Assembly (NCBI GenBank): GCA_030642845.1
Contig: DAOWMZ010000027.1
Coordinates: forward strand, 1-11,172
DNA: 11,172 bases
Reading direction: 5' to 3'
From: Candidatus Zixiibacteriota bacterium
GTDB taxonomy: Bacteria; Zixibacteria; MSB-5A5; GN15; FEB-12
Shown here: one piece after another, positions 1 through 5,916 of the stretch
Position numbering within the stretch: the first letter of the stretch is position 1
How the letters are laid out: the number at the start of each line of letters is the position of its first letter
Program-made: the position numbers and the translations under genes
Notes under the pieces: model-generated
Databases searched by the model: none
What the model saw: the letters and a program-made list of their open reading frames with translations, nothing else
Told to the model about the DNA's origin: nothing

Positions 1-396
1 GGACTTGATGATTTTGCAGTAGCTTCATACGGTCCAGGAAACGATCAGGAGATATTTATATTTTCAGGATGGGATGATGCTACGGATATACCATATGAAT
101 ACGATCCAACTCTACCAAGTGGTTTTATGTTACACCAGAACTATCCTAATCCTTTCAACAACTCTACTACTATCAACTTTGAGATCCCACATAAAGAAAA
201 AGTATCATTAAAGATTTATAGTATACTTGGTAAAGAAGTTAAACAACTTATTAACAACGAGCTTTCAGCAGGGACATATCACTTAGAATGGGATGGAACA
301 AACAACAAAGGACTGCCTGTATCATCCGGAGTTTATTTTTACAAATTATCATCATCAAGTTTTACACAAGAAATGAAGCTGGTGTTAGTGAAGTAA
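1..396 (+). CDS. Secreted FG-GAP-like protein with C-terminal type IX (Por) secretion sorting domain, 5'-truncated
   Basis: The frame is open from the first base to a TAA at 394-396, giving 131 visible residues; the start lies outside the window. The first ~25 residues (GLDDFAVASYGPGND then EIFIFSG) resemble the end of an FG-GAP/integrin-type beta-propeller blade, in which a D-G-x-D-D loop precedes hydrophobic strands. From about residue 42 a classic sorting domain begins with LHQNYPNPFN, continues with SLKIYSILGKEV, AGTYHLEWDG and SSGVYFYKL, and ends at KLVLVK. This ~85-residue FlgD-like beta-sandwich is known to direct proteins through the type IX system, after which it is cleaved and the cargo attached to the surface or released. 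The protein is therefore probably an exported surface or extracellular protein. Its own function cannot be told because the body is missing. An internal ATG at 127 is not the true start, since homologous sequence continues upstream of it. Confidence 0.88.
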   Translation, partial: GLDDFAVASYGPGNDQEIFIFSGWDDATDIPYEYDPTLPSGFMLHQNYPNPFNNSTTINFEIPHKEKVSLKIYSILGKEVKQLINNELSAGTYHLEWDGTNNKGLPVSSGVYFYKLSSSSFTQEMKLVLVK

Positions 397-404
397 ATCT
401 CTTT

Positions 405-476
405 GTAGGTCGAAACCCTTGTGGTTTCGACAATAAAGCACACTGTGTGTGTCGAAAGTCAAGACTTTCGACCTAC
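405..476. repeat. 72-bp composite inverted repeat with two inner hairpins
   Basis: The outer arms GTAGGTCGAAA (405-415) and TTTCGACCTAC (466-476) are exact reverse complements. Inside lie two perfect hairpins: GTCGAAACC/GGTTTCGAC (409-417 and 423-431, loop CTTGT) and GTCGAAAGTC/GACTTTCGAC (451-460 and 463-472). The same GTCGAAA core therefore occurs four times in alternating orientation. The element starts 8 bases after the stop of the upstream gene, so it could end that transcript, although only a weak T-rich stretch follows. It looks like a dispersed, non-coding palindromic element rather than a gene. Confidence 0.75.
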
Positions 477-490
477 TTGTCTGTTTTATT

Positions 491-517
491 GGGGGCAGAT
501 GTGGACATCTGCCGCCC
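491..517. repeat. Short perfect hairpin repeat
   Basis: GGCAGATGT (494-502) and ACATCTGCC (505-513) form a 9-bp perfect stem around GG. The stem is extended by GGG at 491-493 against CCC at 515-517 with a single bulged G. It is non-coding and sits in the convergent gap, next to the other palindromes. Confidence 0.65.
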
Positions 518-534
518 ACAGATTTGAATAGAAA

Positions 535-562
535 CCCACCGCAAGCGGATGGGCTACCCATC
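535..562. repeat. Overlapping alternative hairpins
   Basis: Two mutually exclusive structures share the bases 548-553. One is CCCACCGC-AA-GCGG(A)TGGG (535-553). The other is GATGGG-CTA-CCCATC (548-562). Both are perfect apart from the one bulge. I see no coding potential, and this is probably part of the same repeat-rich intergenic patch. Confidence 0.5.
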
Positions 563-632
563 ATTCCCGACCTGATCGGGAATCCATGTTGTCTTTAATC
601 AGCATGGATCCCCAATCAAGTTGGGGATGACA
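561..632. repeat. Head-to-head pair of ~30-bp palindromic repeat units
   Basis: Unit 1 (561-588) contains ATTCCCGA-CCTGA-TCGGGAAT. Unit 2 (602-632) contains ATCCCCAA-TCAAG-TTGGGGAT and is flanked by GCATGGAT and ATGACA. Unit 1 is the same element in reverse orientation: the reverse complement of unit 2 differs from unit 1 at 5 of 28 positions. Four of these five are paired compensatory changes in the stem. Together the units form a larger inverted repeat with a short spacer. It resembles REP-like or MITE-like intergenic elements, and no encoded protein is visible. Confidence 0.75.
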
Positions 633-665
633 GGAAGAATAGAATTATCTTGAGAATTATAGTAG

Positions 666-688
666 GGCAGCATCCCAGTGATCCTGCC
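666..688. repeat. Imperfect hairpin related to the repeat at 6656-6675
   Basis: GGCAGCATC (666-674) pairs with GATCCTGCC (680-688), with one mismatch and loop CCAGT. The layout GGCAG, then ATCCC, then CTGCC is shared with the perfect palindrome at 6656-6675, so the two may be diverged copies of one element. Confidence 0.45.
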
Positions 689-694
689 AATTAA

Positions 695-724
695 GCATGG
701 ATACCCGCTTTCGCGGGTATGACA
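695..724. repeat. Third copy of the ~30-bp palindromic repeat
   Basis: GCATGGAT and ATGACA flanks match unit 2 at 602-632. The stem here is ATACCCGC (701-708) and GCGGGTAT (713-720) around TTTC. It is a perfect 8-bp stem even though three positions of the arm differ from unit 2. It lies 42 bases beyond the stop codon of the minus-strand protease gene, so it would also be transcribed at the 3' end of the ccm operon message. Confidence 0.7.
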
Positions 725-766
725 ATTAGGAAATATTATGATAACACAAGAAATATAGAGAGGATA

Positions 767-1588
767 TCAATGCTTGTAGATACGTTTGCGTTTGTAATCG
801 ACTGTGATTTTGTGTCGGTAAAGAAAACTAGCCCCCAATATTCCTTCAAACTCAACTCCTTTGAGCCCTTTTTTAAGCTTAGTGTAGTCAACTACTACAG
901 TATTGACATTCTTAGTAATGACCTTATCATCTAAAGAGACTTTGGAGATATTATCTCTTTTAGAATTAATTCCGAGTCGTTTCGCCAAAGAATTCGAAAT
1001 AAAAACCTGGGAGGCGCAGTAATCCAGAATCATAGGAACAGTGATAGAATCATTTAAGGTGACATCTACAAGGATGAAATGTCTTTTAAATTTAAAAGGA
1101 ACCATATCGAGCTTTGATTTCTTAATAAATGATGGCTCCGACATATCTAATTCCAATGAACGATTTGGATAATCAACTGTAATATAAAAACGCTGGAGCA
1201 CATCATAGCCAATCAATCCATCAGGGATGCCTCTTCGCTGATCACTGATAATTTTTGACATATCGATTACACTGGCATCCAGGTTGTAAAGGCGTTCATC
1301 CCCTATTTTTAGAGAACGGAGATTGAAGGCATAAACTTCACTGGAGCCATCGACACCGGTCACTGATCGCCGGGGTCGTTTGTTCTCCAGTTTGAGATTG
1401 TTATTTTTTACGAAAGTCTTATCGATATACAGAAAATCAGCCCCGGTATCAATACCGAATTTCCCTTTGGCATGCCCGTTGATAACAACATCAACTTCCA
1501 CCAAACCCCGCATTGGGTCAAAATGTATGCTTTCTGCCTTAAGGAGAGAAGCCAGACAAATAATTATTATAAAAGATAATCTTCTCAT
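767..1588 (-). CDS. Exported two-lobed retropepsin-like aspartic protease family protein
   Basis: This 273-residue protein begins with a likely signal peptide (MRR, then IIIICLASLL, to about residue 19), so it probably acts in the periplasm or at the cell surface. Two homologous lobes are visible. Lobe 1 (about 22-150) has hydrophobic-D47-T-G-A50 and ends with GLIGYDVLQRFYITVDYPNR. Lobe 2 (about 160-273) has D189-Y-C-A-S193 at the equivalent place and ends with GILGASFLYRHKITVDYKRKR. In this family (Asp_protease_2/retropepsin-like) a pair of D-T/S-G motifs forms the active site. Here the second Asp is kept but Thr-Gly has become Tyr-Cys, so catalysis may be weakened or changed. The ATG at 1588 is preceded by no clear Shine-Dalgarno. 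It lies 43 bases after ccmF on the same strand, probably as the last gene of that operon. The substrate is unknown. Confidence 0.8.
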   Translation of the reverse strand: MRRLSFIIIICLASLLKAESIHFDPMRGLVEVDVVINGHAKGKFGIDTGADFLYIDKTFVKNNNLKLENKRPRRSVTGVDGSSEVYAFNLRSLKIGDERLYNLDASVIDMSKIISDQRRGIPDGLIGYDVLQRFYITVDYPNRSLELDMSEPSFIKKSKLDMVPFKFKRHFILVDVTLNDSITVPMILDYCASQVFISNSLAKRLGINSKRDNISKVSLDDKVITKNVNTVVVDYTKLKKGLKGVEFEGILGASFLYRHKITVDYKRKRIYKH

Positions 1589-1631
1589 ATTTGAATAATC
1601 AGAACTGAATATACAAAAGTATAGAATTATT

Positions 1632-3986
1632 TTACGGCATAGCTAATTCTTTACGTCTCTTTATATAGACAATCAATGTGCCAATAAGCATAATAGTTGT
1701 ACCGATCCAGACAAAATTGATAATAGGTTTTTGGGATACATCCAGAACCAGCTTTTCAGTATTCTGATTATTAATTAATCCGGGAATATCCAGTATAATA
1801 GAGCCATCATCAGCATTAACCTGGAGAATGTTGGCTTCTAAAATTTCACCAACTCCAAAAAAAGCTGACATATGATTTAGGCTCGATTTCCCCATATCGT
1901 CCACTCCCATAACAATTTTAGGGCTGATTGTATCTATATTATTATTATATGAAATTTCTACATGGGCACTAATCTGAACATCTTCGGAGCCATGATCCCC
2001 CATTTCGTAACCCAGGAATTTGAACTCATAACCTTTAGCGGTTACTACCTCATCAGCAGGAAGATAAAAACCGCGATTTGAATTATCAGCTCCCACAATT
2101 TGCTGGGGTGAAAAATAAATATCACTCATTACGTTCTTATGAATATACGGTCTTTTCATAAAACCATTCATTCGTTCTGAGAAATAAAAATGAGGACGTG
2201 CCTGAGTAATCGAACCGTTATCATCAATTTCAAGCAGAAGTTCATTTTTGGGGAAAGTGATCTCGTTAGCCATACCGGAATATGTAACTTTAAGGTCATA
2301 GGTTTCCTGAGGATCTTCCAATGTCAGCACCAATCTTTCATTTGTAACAAAAGCTGATGAACTAAGAATACCTATGAGCATAATTCCAAAACCAAAGTGG
2401 GTAGTTAACCCGCCGGTAAATAATATATTATTACGGGCAATATTAATAAAGGCAGTAACATTTGCTATCACACACCCTGCTGCAATACTAAAAAACAGAA
2501 TATAGAGATAATCAGAGACACCTGCAATAAGACAAATAACCAGTGTGATAACAATCCCTATCAATGCCGGAATTATTTTCCCTAACAGTTCTTTTGTCAG
2601 GATAATCATTCCCATTCCGGTAGCAACAATTGTAAACATAATAACAAAAACAAAATCCTGATTTTCCGATAATAATGTGATTGCAGTTGAGATACCTGCT
2701 GAGGCAAGAAATAAAACTATCAGTTTAACAGCCCAATTCTTCGGAACAGTCGGGTTGAAAGTCACAAATGTAGATAGTATCAAAAGGAATGAATATAGAA
2801 TTGCAAATGGCAGGGCAAAACTGTTATAGGTTGCTATATCTGCAGCTCTGGGTGCCATTCCAACAGCCTGAGTAATAATGGGTAATGATGCCCAGAACGA
2901 AACAATCATAGAGAACAGAGAAAGAAGCAGCATTCCTGAGAAAAGTGAAAATTCTTTACCAAAGAAATTGTAATTTATTGGAGCACCTTTGAGCGATTTG
3001 ATACGGAACAGAAACAGACCGAGTGTTAATGCGACAAAAAACAGAATGTATAATACTAAATAAATGTTAGTACCCAAATCCACAAAGCTATGAACAGAGA
3101 AATCTGCAAGTACTCCTGAACGGGTCAAAAATGTCCCATATACAACTAACAAAAAGACTGAAGCTGTCAACAGAACATTTGTTTTTGGAAGAGCATTACT
3201 TCTTTTTTGAATTATCAAACCATGTAATAGTGCTAATGAAAGAATCCAGGGAATTAAAGATGTATTTTCAACCGGGTCCCATGCCCAATAACCTCCCCAT
3301 CCAAGAGTTTCGTATGCCCAGTATGCACCAAGTATATTTCCGGCTCCAAGAAAAAATGATGAAACAGCCACCCAGGGGAAAATCCTTTTAATCAAATTCG
3401 TATAATCATTTAGTATCAAAGCAGCTATAACAATACAAAAAGGAACCACTGCCATAGAATATCCTACGAAAATTACCGGTGGATGGATCACCATCCAGTA
3501 ATCCTGCAGCAAGGGGTTTAAACCCAGGCCTTCAGGCGGTATCCCACCCAACAATTGAAATGGAGACAATTTAGTCAGGATAAGTAATAAGAAAACGTTA
3601 ACACTTGACAGGATAACCATTCCCCAATTAGCATAACGCCCCCCTTTTTTTAGAATGATAAATCCAAAGACAGCATGCATTAGCAGCCAGAGCAGATAAG
3701 TCCCTTCCTGACCACCCCAGAATGATGATAAGAGTAATAGAAACTCAAGGTCTCTGCTGGAATATTCATAAACATATTTAAAAGCGAAATTATGACTGAA
3801 AAACAGATAATACAACCAAGCCGATGCTAATATAACACATAATGTAAATATTTTATAGCTGAGTTTAGCCAGACTTTCATAAGTTACTTTTCCGCGTGCC
3901 AGCATAAAAAATGCAATACGCGCCAGAATATTTGTTCCAAAAGCAAAGAGAATAAATAGTTGTCCGGGTACTTCTAATCCCATCAT
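1632..3986 (-). CDS. ccmF: Cytochrome c heme lyase subunit CcmF
   Basis: This polytopic membrane protein of 784 residues takes heme from CcmE and, as the heme lyase of System I, attaches it to apocytochrome c on the outer face of the cytoplasmic membrane. The WWD heme-handling motif is clear (GWGGYWAWDPVENTSLIPW, residues 229-247). Flanking external histidines are H168 (MVIHPP) and H299 (SVHSF). Candidate transmembrane heme ligands are H255 (LLHG) and H530 (GGLTTHFGFG). An early conserved block WGGQEGTYLLW spans 90-100, and KPIINFVWIG precedes the last helix (~753-775). A large soluble region at about 548-752 makes the protein longer than the ~650-residue E. coli protein. The start ATGATG overlaps the ccmE stop (TGATG), with GGAG about 6 bases upstream, which indicates translational coupling. 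I chose the first ATG; the second, one codon on, is equally possible. Confidence 0.95.
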   Translation of the reverse strand: MMGLEVPGQLFILFAFGTNILARIAFFMLARGKVTYESLAKLSYKIFTLCVILASAWLYYLFFSHNFAFKYVYEYSSRDLEFLLLLSSFWGGQEGTYLLWLLMHAVFGFIILKKGGRYANWGMVILSSVNVFLLLILTKLSPFQLLGGIPPEGLGLNPLLQDYWMVIHPPVIFVGYSMAVVPFCIVIAALILNDYTNLIKRIFPWVAVSSFFLGAGNILGAYWAYETLGWGGYWAWDPVENTSLIPWILSLALLHGLIIQKRSNALPKTNVLLTASVFLLVVYGTFLTRSGVLADFSVHSFVDLGTNIYLVLYILFFVALTLGLFLFRIKSLKGAPINYNFFGKEFSLFSGMLLLSLFSMIVSFWASLPIITQAVGMAPRAADIATYNSFALPFAILYSFLLILSTFVTFNPTVPKNWAVKLIVLFLASAGISTAITLLSENQDFVFVIMFTIVATGMGMIILTKELLGKIIPALIGIVITLVICLIAGVSDYLYILFFSIAAGCVIANVTAFINIARNNILFTGGLTTHFGFGIMLIGILSSSAFVTNERLVLTLEDPQETYDLKVTYSGMANEITFPKNELLLEIDDNGSITQARPHFYFSERMNGFMKRPYIHKNVMSDIYFSPQQIVGADNSNRGFYLPADEVVTAKGYEFKFLGYEMGDHGSEDVQISAHVEISYNNNIDTISPKIVMGVDDMGKSSLNHMSAFFGVGEILEANILQVNADDGSIILDIPGLINNQNTEKLVLDVSQKPIINFVWIGTTIMLIGTLIVYIKRRKELAMP

Positions 3987-4423
3987 CAGACTCCAGATTT
4001 CTGAGCTTCATCGTGTTTACGCATATCCTGATAATCTTCTTCTCCTTCGCCCTGATATTTCGATGGACACTTGACCAGCATCTTGTCAGCAACAAATGAA
4101 CTATCTTCGGGTTTACCAATCAATACAACCGAAGTTGCCTGGTCAAAATTTCCGGGAACAACACCATAATAAACCACACCCATCCTCTCGGCAGAATTGG
4201 GTTCATCTGATTCTGCATCATAGATAGCAAATTCCAGCCTTGATTCATCAGTATTATAGTTGACCGCATCAAAGTCGATTTTACCAATAACCTGAACATT
4301 ATATATGGCAGTTTTAGCTTCGGCAATTGAGACGTATTGTATAGTGGTTTTCATAAACGCAACTGCCCCCCAGATGATAAAGACCACTACTATCAAACCA
4401 CCGATTATATACCTGGTATTCAC
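3986..4423 (-). CDS. ccmE: Heme chaperone CcmE, cysteine (CxxxY) variant
   Basis: This is a 145-residue protein with one N-terminal membrane anchor (about 5-23) and a small OB-fold domain facing the periplasm. CcmE binds heme covalently after loading by CcmABCD and passes it to CcmF. The family pattern is visible as VQVIGKID (43-50), VVYYGVVPGNF (83-93) and VVLIGKPEDSSFVADKMLVKCPSKY split over 99-123. The heme-binding site normally reads HxxxY. Here it reads C119-P-S-K-Y123, with Cys encoded by TGT at 4069-4067. Cysteine-type CcmE is known from Desulfovibrio and archaeal systems that lack CcmG and CcmH. The tail after Tyr123 is acidic. The start is GTG at 4423, overlapping the ccmD stop as GTGA, with GAGGAT inside ccmD as ribosome binding site. 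The stop overlaps the ccmF start by one base. Confidence 0.92.
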   Translation of the reverse strand: MNTRYIIGGLIVVVFIIWGAVAFMKTTIQYVSIAEAKTAIYNVQVIGKIDFDAVNYNTDESRLEFAIYDAESDEPNSAERMGVVYYGVVPGNFDQATSVVLIGKPEDSSFVADKMLVKCPSKYQGEGEEDYQDMRKHDEAQKSGV

Positions 4424-4533
4424 TTAACTTTATCCTCAAGCTGTTTTACTTTTTTATCAAGCTTCAAAAGATATACGAAGATACCCAGCCAGATCACAAG
4501 GGTAACCGCCATAACTATATAATTTCCATCCAT
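4420..4533 (-). CDS. ccmD: CcmD-like small membrane protein
   Basis: This is a 37-residue protein encoded between ccmC and ccmE. It has a short polar start (MDGNYIVM), one transmembrane helix (about residues 6-23, with TLVIWLGIFVYLL), and a charged, coiled-coil-like tail (KLDKKVKQLEDKVK). This plan (one helix followed by a Lys/Glu-rich cytoplasmic tail) and the position are those of CcmD, which helps release holo-CcmE from the CcmABC complex. The ATG at 4533 follows the ccmC TAA by one base and has GAGG about 7-9 bases upstream, overlapping the end of ccmC. The stop TGA overlaps the ccmE start as GTGA. CcmD sequences are poorly conserved, so the call rests on topology and synteny. Confidence 0.8.
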   Translation of the reverse strand: MDGNYIVMAVTLVIWLGIFVYLLKLDKKVKQLEDKVK

Positions 4534-4534
4534 C

Positions 4535-5191
4535 TTATATATCCTCATTTAATAAATGTCTTTTAATTTTAAGAGCCCTTTTGGTTAAATTAAACATCCA
4601 GAAATAAATCGCTGTAAAAACTATCAATGAACTGAAAAATATTATTCTGATTGTAGCCCCCATAGTGAATTTCATATTCTCATCTACAATTGAATCCGTA
4701 GGGTGCAGTGAAGGAATAATCCGGGGAACAACAAAAATCAAAAAAGGGACTGTAATAAAAGCAAAAATAGCATAAACTGCTGATAATGCCGCCCGTTTAT
4801 CATCATCGGAGATTGCACCTCTTAAGGCAAAATAAGCACCATAGATCAGAAGTAATATAAATACCGAAGTCTCTCTGGGGTCCCAATTCCAAAATGATCC
4901 CCAGGTTACTTTTGCAAATATCGCCCCGGTAACAGTAGCAAGCAAACAAAACATAAAGCCTAACCCGGCAGTAGCGGCGGCCTTGTCATCCTCGCTGAGT
5001 GAACGTTTTTTAAGATACCGAATTGAATAAATCATCGACATAGCAAAAGCCAAAACCGATATCCATGCTTGCGGAATATGATAGTAAAAGATTCGGGATG
5101 CTTCACCGATAATCTTCTGAGGAGCCGGAGTAATAAAACTATAAACTATCATCACCGACATGACCACTAATATTAGTAATTTCCACCACAT
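4535..5191 (-). CDS. ccmC: Heme-handling membrane protein CcmC
   Basis: This is a 218-residue protein of about six transmembrane helices. It presents heme to CcmE on the outer face of the cytoplasmic membrane. The WWD motif is TWGSFWNWDPRETS (96-109). The two external histidines that ligate heme in this family are H38 (FYYHIPQAW) and H163 (PSLHPT). The length fits the family (about 200-250). The start ATG at 5191 follows an in-frame TGA four codons upstream, so it cannot begin much earlier. An AGAGG lies about 15 bases upstream, farther than ideal. It is separated from ccmB by a 73-base gap holding a hairpin (5235-5259), and it touches ccmD downstream. Confidence 0.95.
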   Translation of the reverse strand: MWWKLLILVVMSVMIVYSFITPAPQKIIGEASRIFYYHIPQAWISVLAFAMSMIYSIRYLKKRSLSEDDKAAATAGLGFMFCLLATVTGAIFAKVTWGSFWNWDPRETSVFILLLIYGAYFALRGAISDDDKRAALSAVYAIFAFITVPFLIFVVPRIIPSLHPTDSIVDENMKFTMGATIRIIFFSSLIVFTAIYFWMFNLTKRALKIKRHLLNEDI

Positions 5192-5234
5192 AAAGTTATT
5201 TCATAACCTCTTTCAATTCTTTTATTCTAATGCC

Positions 5235-5259
5235 CTATAAGAGCCTAAGTCTCCTATAG
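5235..5259 (-). other. Intra-operon hairpin between ccmB and ccmC
   Basis: On the minus strand CTATAGGAG-ACTTAGG-CTCTTATAG can form a 9-bp stem with one G-U pair; on the plus strand that pair would be a mismatch. This supports a role in the minus-strand transcript. No T-run follows, so it is not a standard intrinsic terminator. It could be a processing or stability element setting ccmAB against ccmCDEF levels. Confidence 0.35.
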
Positions 5260-5264
5260 CACAC

Positions 5265-5906
5265 TCACTCTGTCCAAACAAATTTAAACAACATCAAAGA
5301 TCCTACGATCATAACAACCATATACGCAATTAAAAATTGCAGCTCAGTCATTACATTACTAACACCCGAACCTTCAAATAGTTTCTGTGTGGTCAGGACT
5401 AACGTTAATAATAATGGAATTATTATTGGAAAAGATAATACTGCAAAAAGTGCCCCTTTTACAGCTGCTCTTGCAATAATAGCAGCAATCAAAGTAGTAG
5501 CCGAACAAAGTCCGATTACTCCCAAAACAAGAATTGGTATAAAACTGCCAAGACTACTGACCGGGGCATTAGTGAAAACAAAAAACAAAGGAGTAATTAT
5601 CAGAGTTAAAACGGTTAACAGGATCATATTGAAAAGCAGCTTGCCAATAAATACAGCATCCGGAGGAGCAGAAAGTCTAAGGGCTAATGCTGTCCCGGAA
5701 TCTTCCTCTCTTATAAATATATGAGCCAAACCCGACATAGCCGAAAAGAACATAATTATCCAAAAAAGCGCCCCCAAAAGATGAGGCGGCAGATTACTTT
5801 GTCCTAATGAAAAGGAGACTACTGCAAGAGTTGTAATACCAAACATCAGGACAGCATTAAGAGCATACTTATCTCTTAATTCCAACCTCAAATCCTTGAT
5901 CAGCAT
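5265..5906 (-). CDS. ccmB: Heme exporter / CcmA partner permease CcmB
   Basis: This is the membrane subunit of the CcmAB ABC transporter, which acts with CcmC and CcmD to release holo-CcmE. With the start used here the protein is 213 residues. It opens with MLIKDLRLELRDKYA, as CcmB proteins do, and has about six hydrophobic helices. A conserved block resembling HIFIREEDSGTALALRLSAP follows the second helix, matching the family's R-E-x-x-x-G-T-L pattern. The open frame extends upstream to an ATG at 5969 (21 extra residues, overlapping ccmA by 53 bases). I prefer the ATG at 5906 because the extra residues are not hydrophobic, resemble nothing in the family and are simply the ccmA end read in another frame. 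Neither start has a clear Shine-Dalgarno, so coupling to ccmA translation (10-base gap) is likely. Confidence 0.9.
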   Translation of the reverse strand: MLIKDLRLELRDKYALNAVLMFGITTLAVVSFSLGQSNLPPHLLGALFWIIMFFSAMSGLAHIFIREEDSGTALALRLSAPPDAVFIGKLLFNMILLTVLTLIITPLFFVFTNAPVSSLGSFIPILVLGVIGLCSATTLIAAIIARAAVKGALFAVLSFPIIIPLLLTLVLTTQKLFEGSGVSNVMTELQFLIAYMVVMIVGSLMLFKFVWTE

Positions 5907-5916
5907 GGTCAGGCAT

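Noticed and set aside
288..527. Plus-strand frame overlapping the sorting domain and repeats
   Set aside because: It runs out of frame through the sorting domain and then through hairpin repeats; no coding signature.
561..724. Riboswitch or attachment site
   Set aside because: The region lies between two convergent gene ends rather than before a gene. There is no integrase or tRNA, and the units look like dispersed palindromes.
397..766. CRISPR array in the repeat-rich gap
   Set aside because: The repeats are individually palindromic, differ in sequence and orientation, have no uniform spacer length, and there are no cas genes nearby.
719..934. Plus-strand open frame overlapping the protease 3' end
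   Set aside because: It starts in a palindromic repeat flank and is mostly antisense to the aspartic protease; no domain and no ribosome binding site.
5389..5724. 111-codon plus-strand open frame
   Set aside because: It lies wholly antisense to ccmB, whose helices and family pattern are clear, and its product has low complexity without a recognisable domain.
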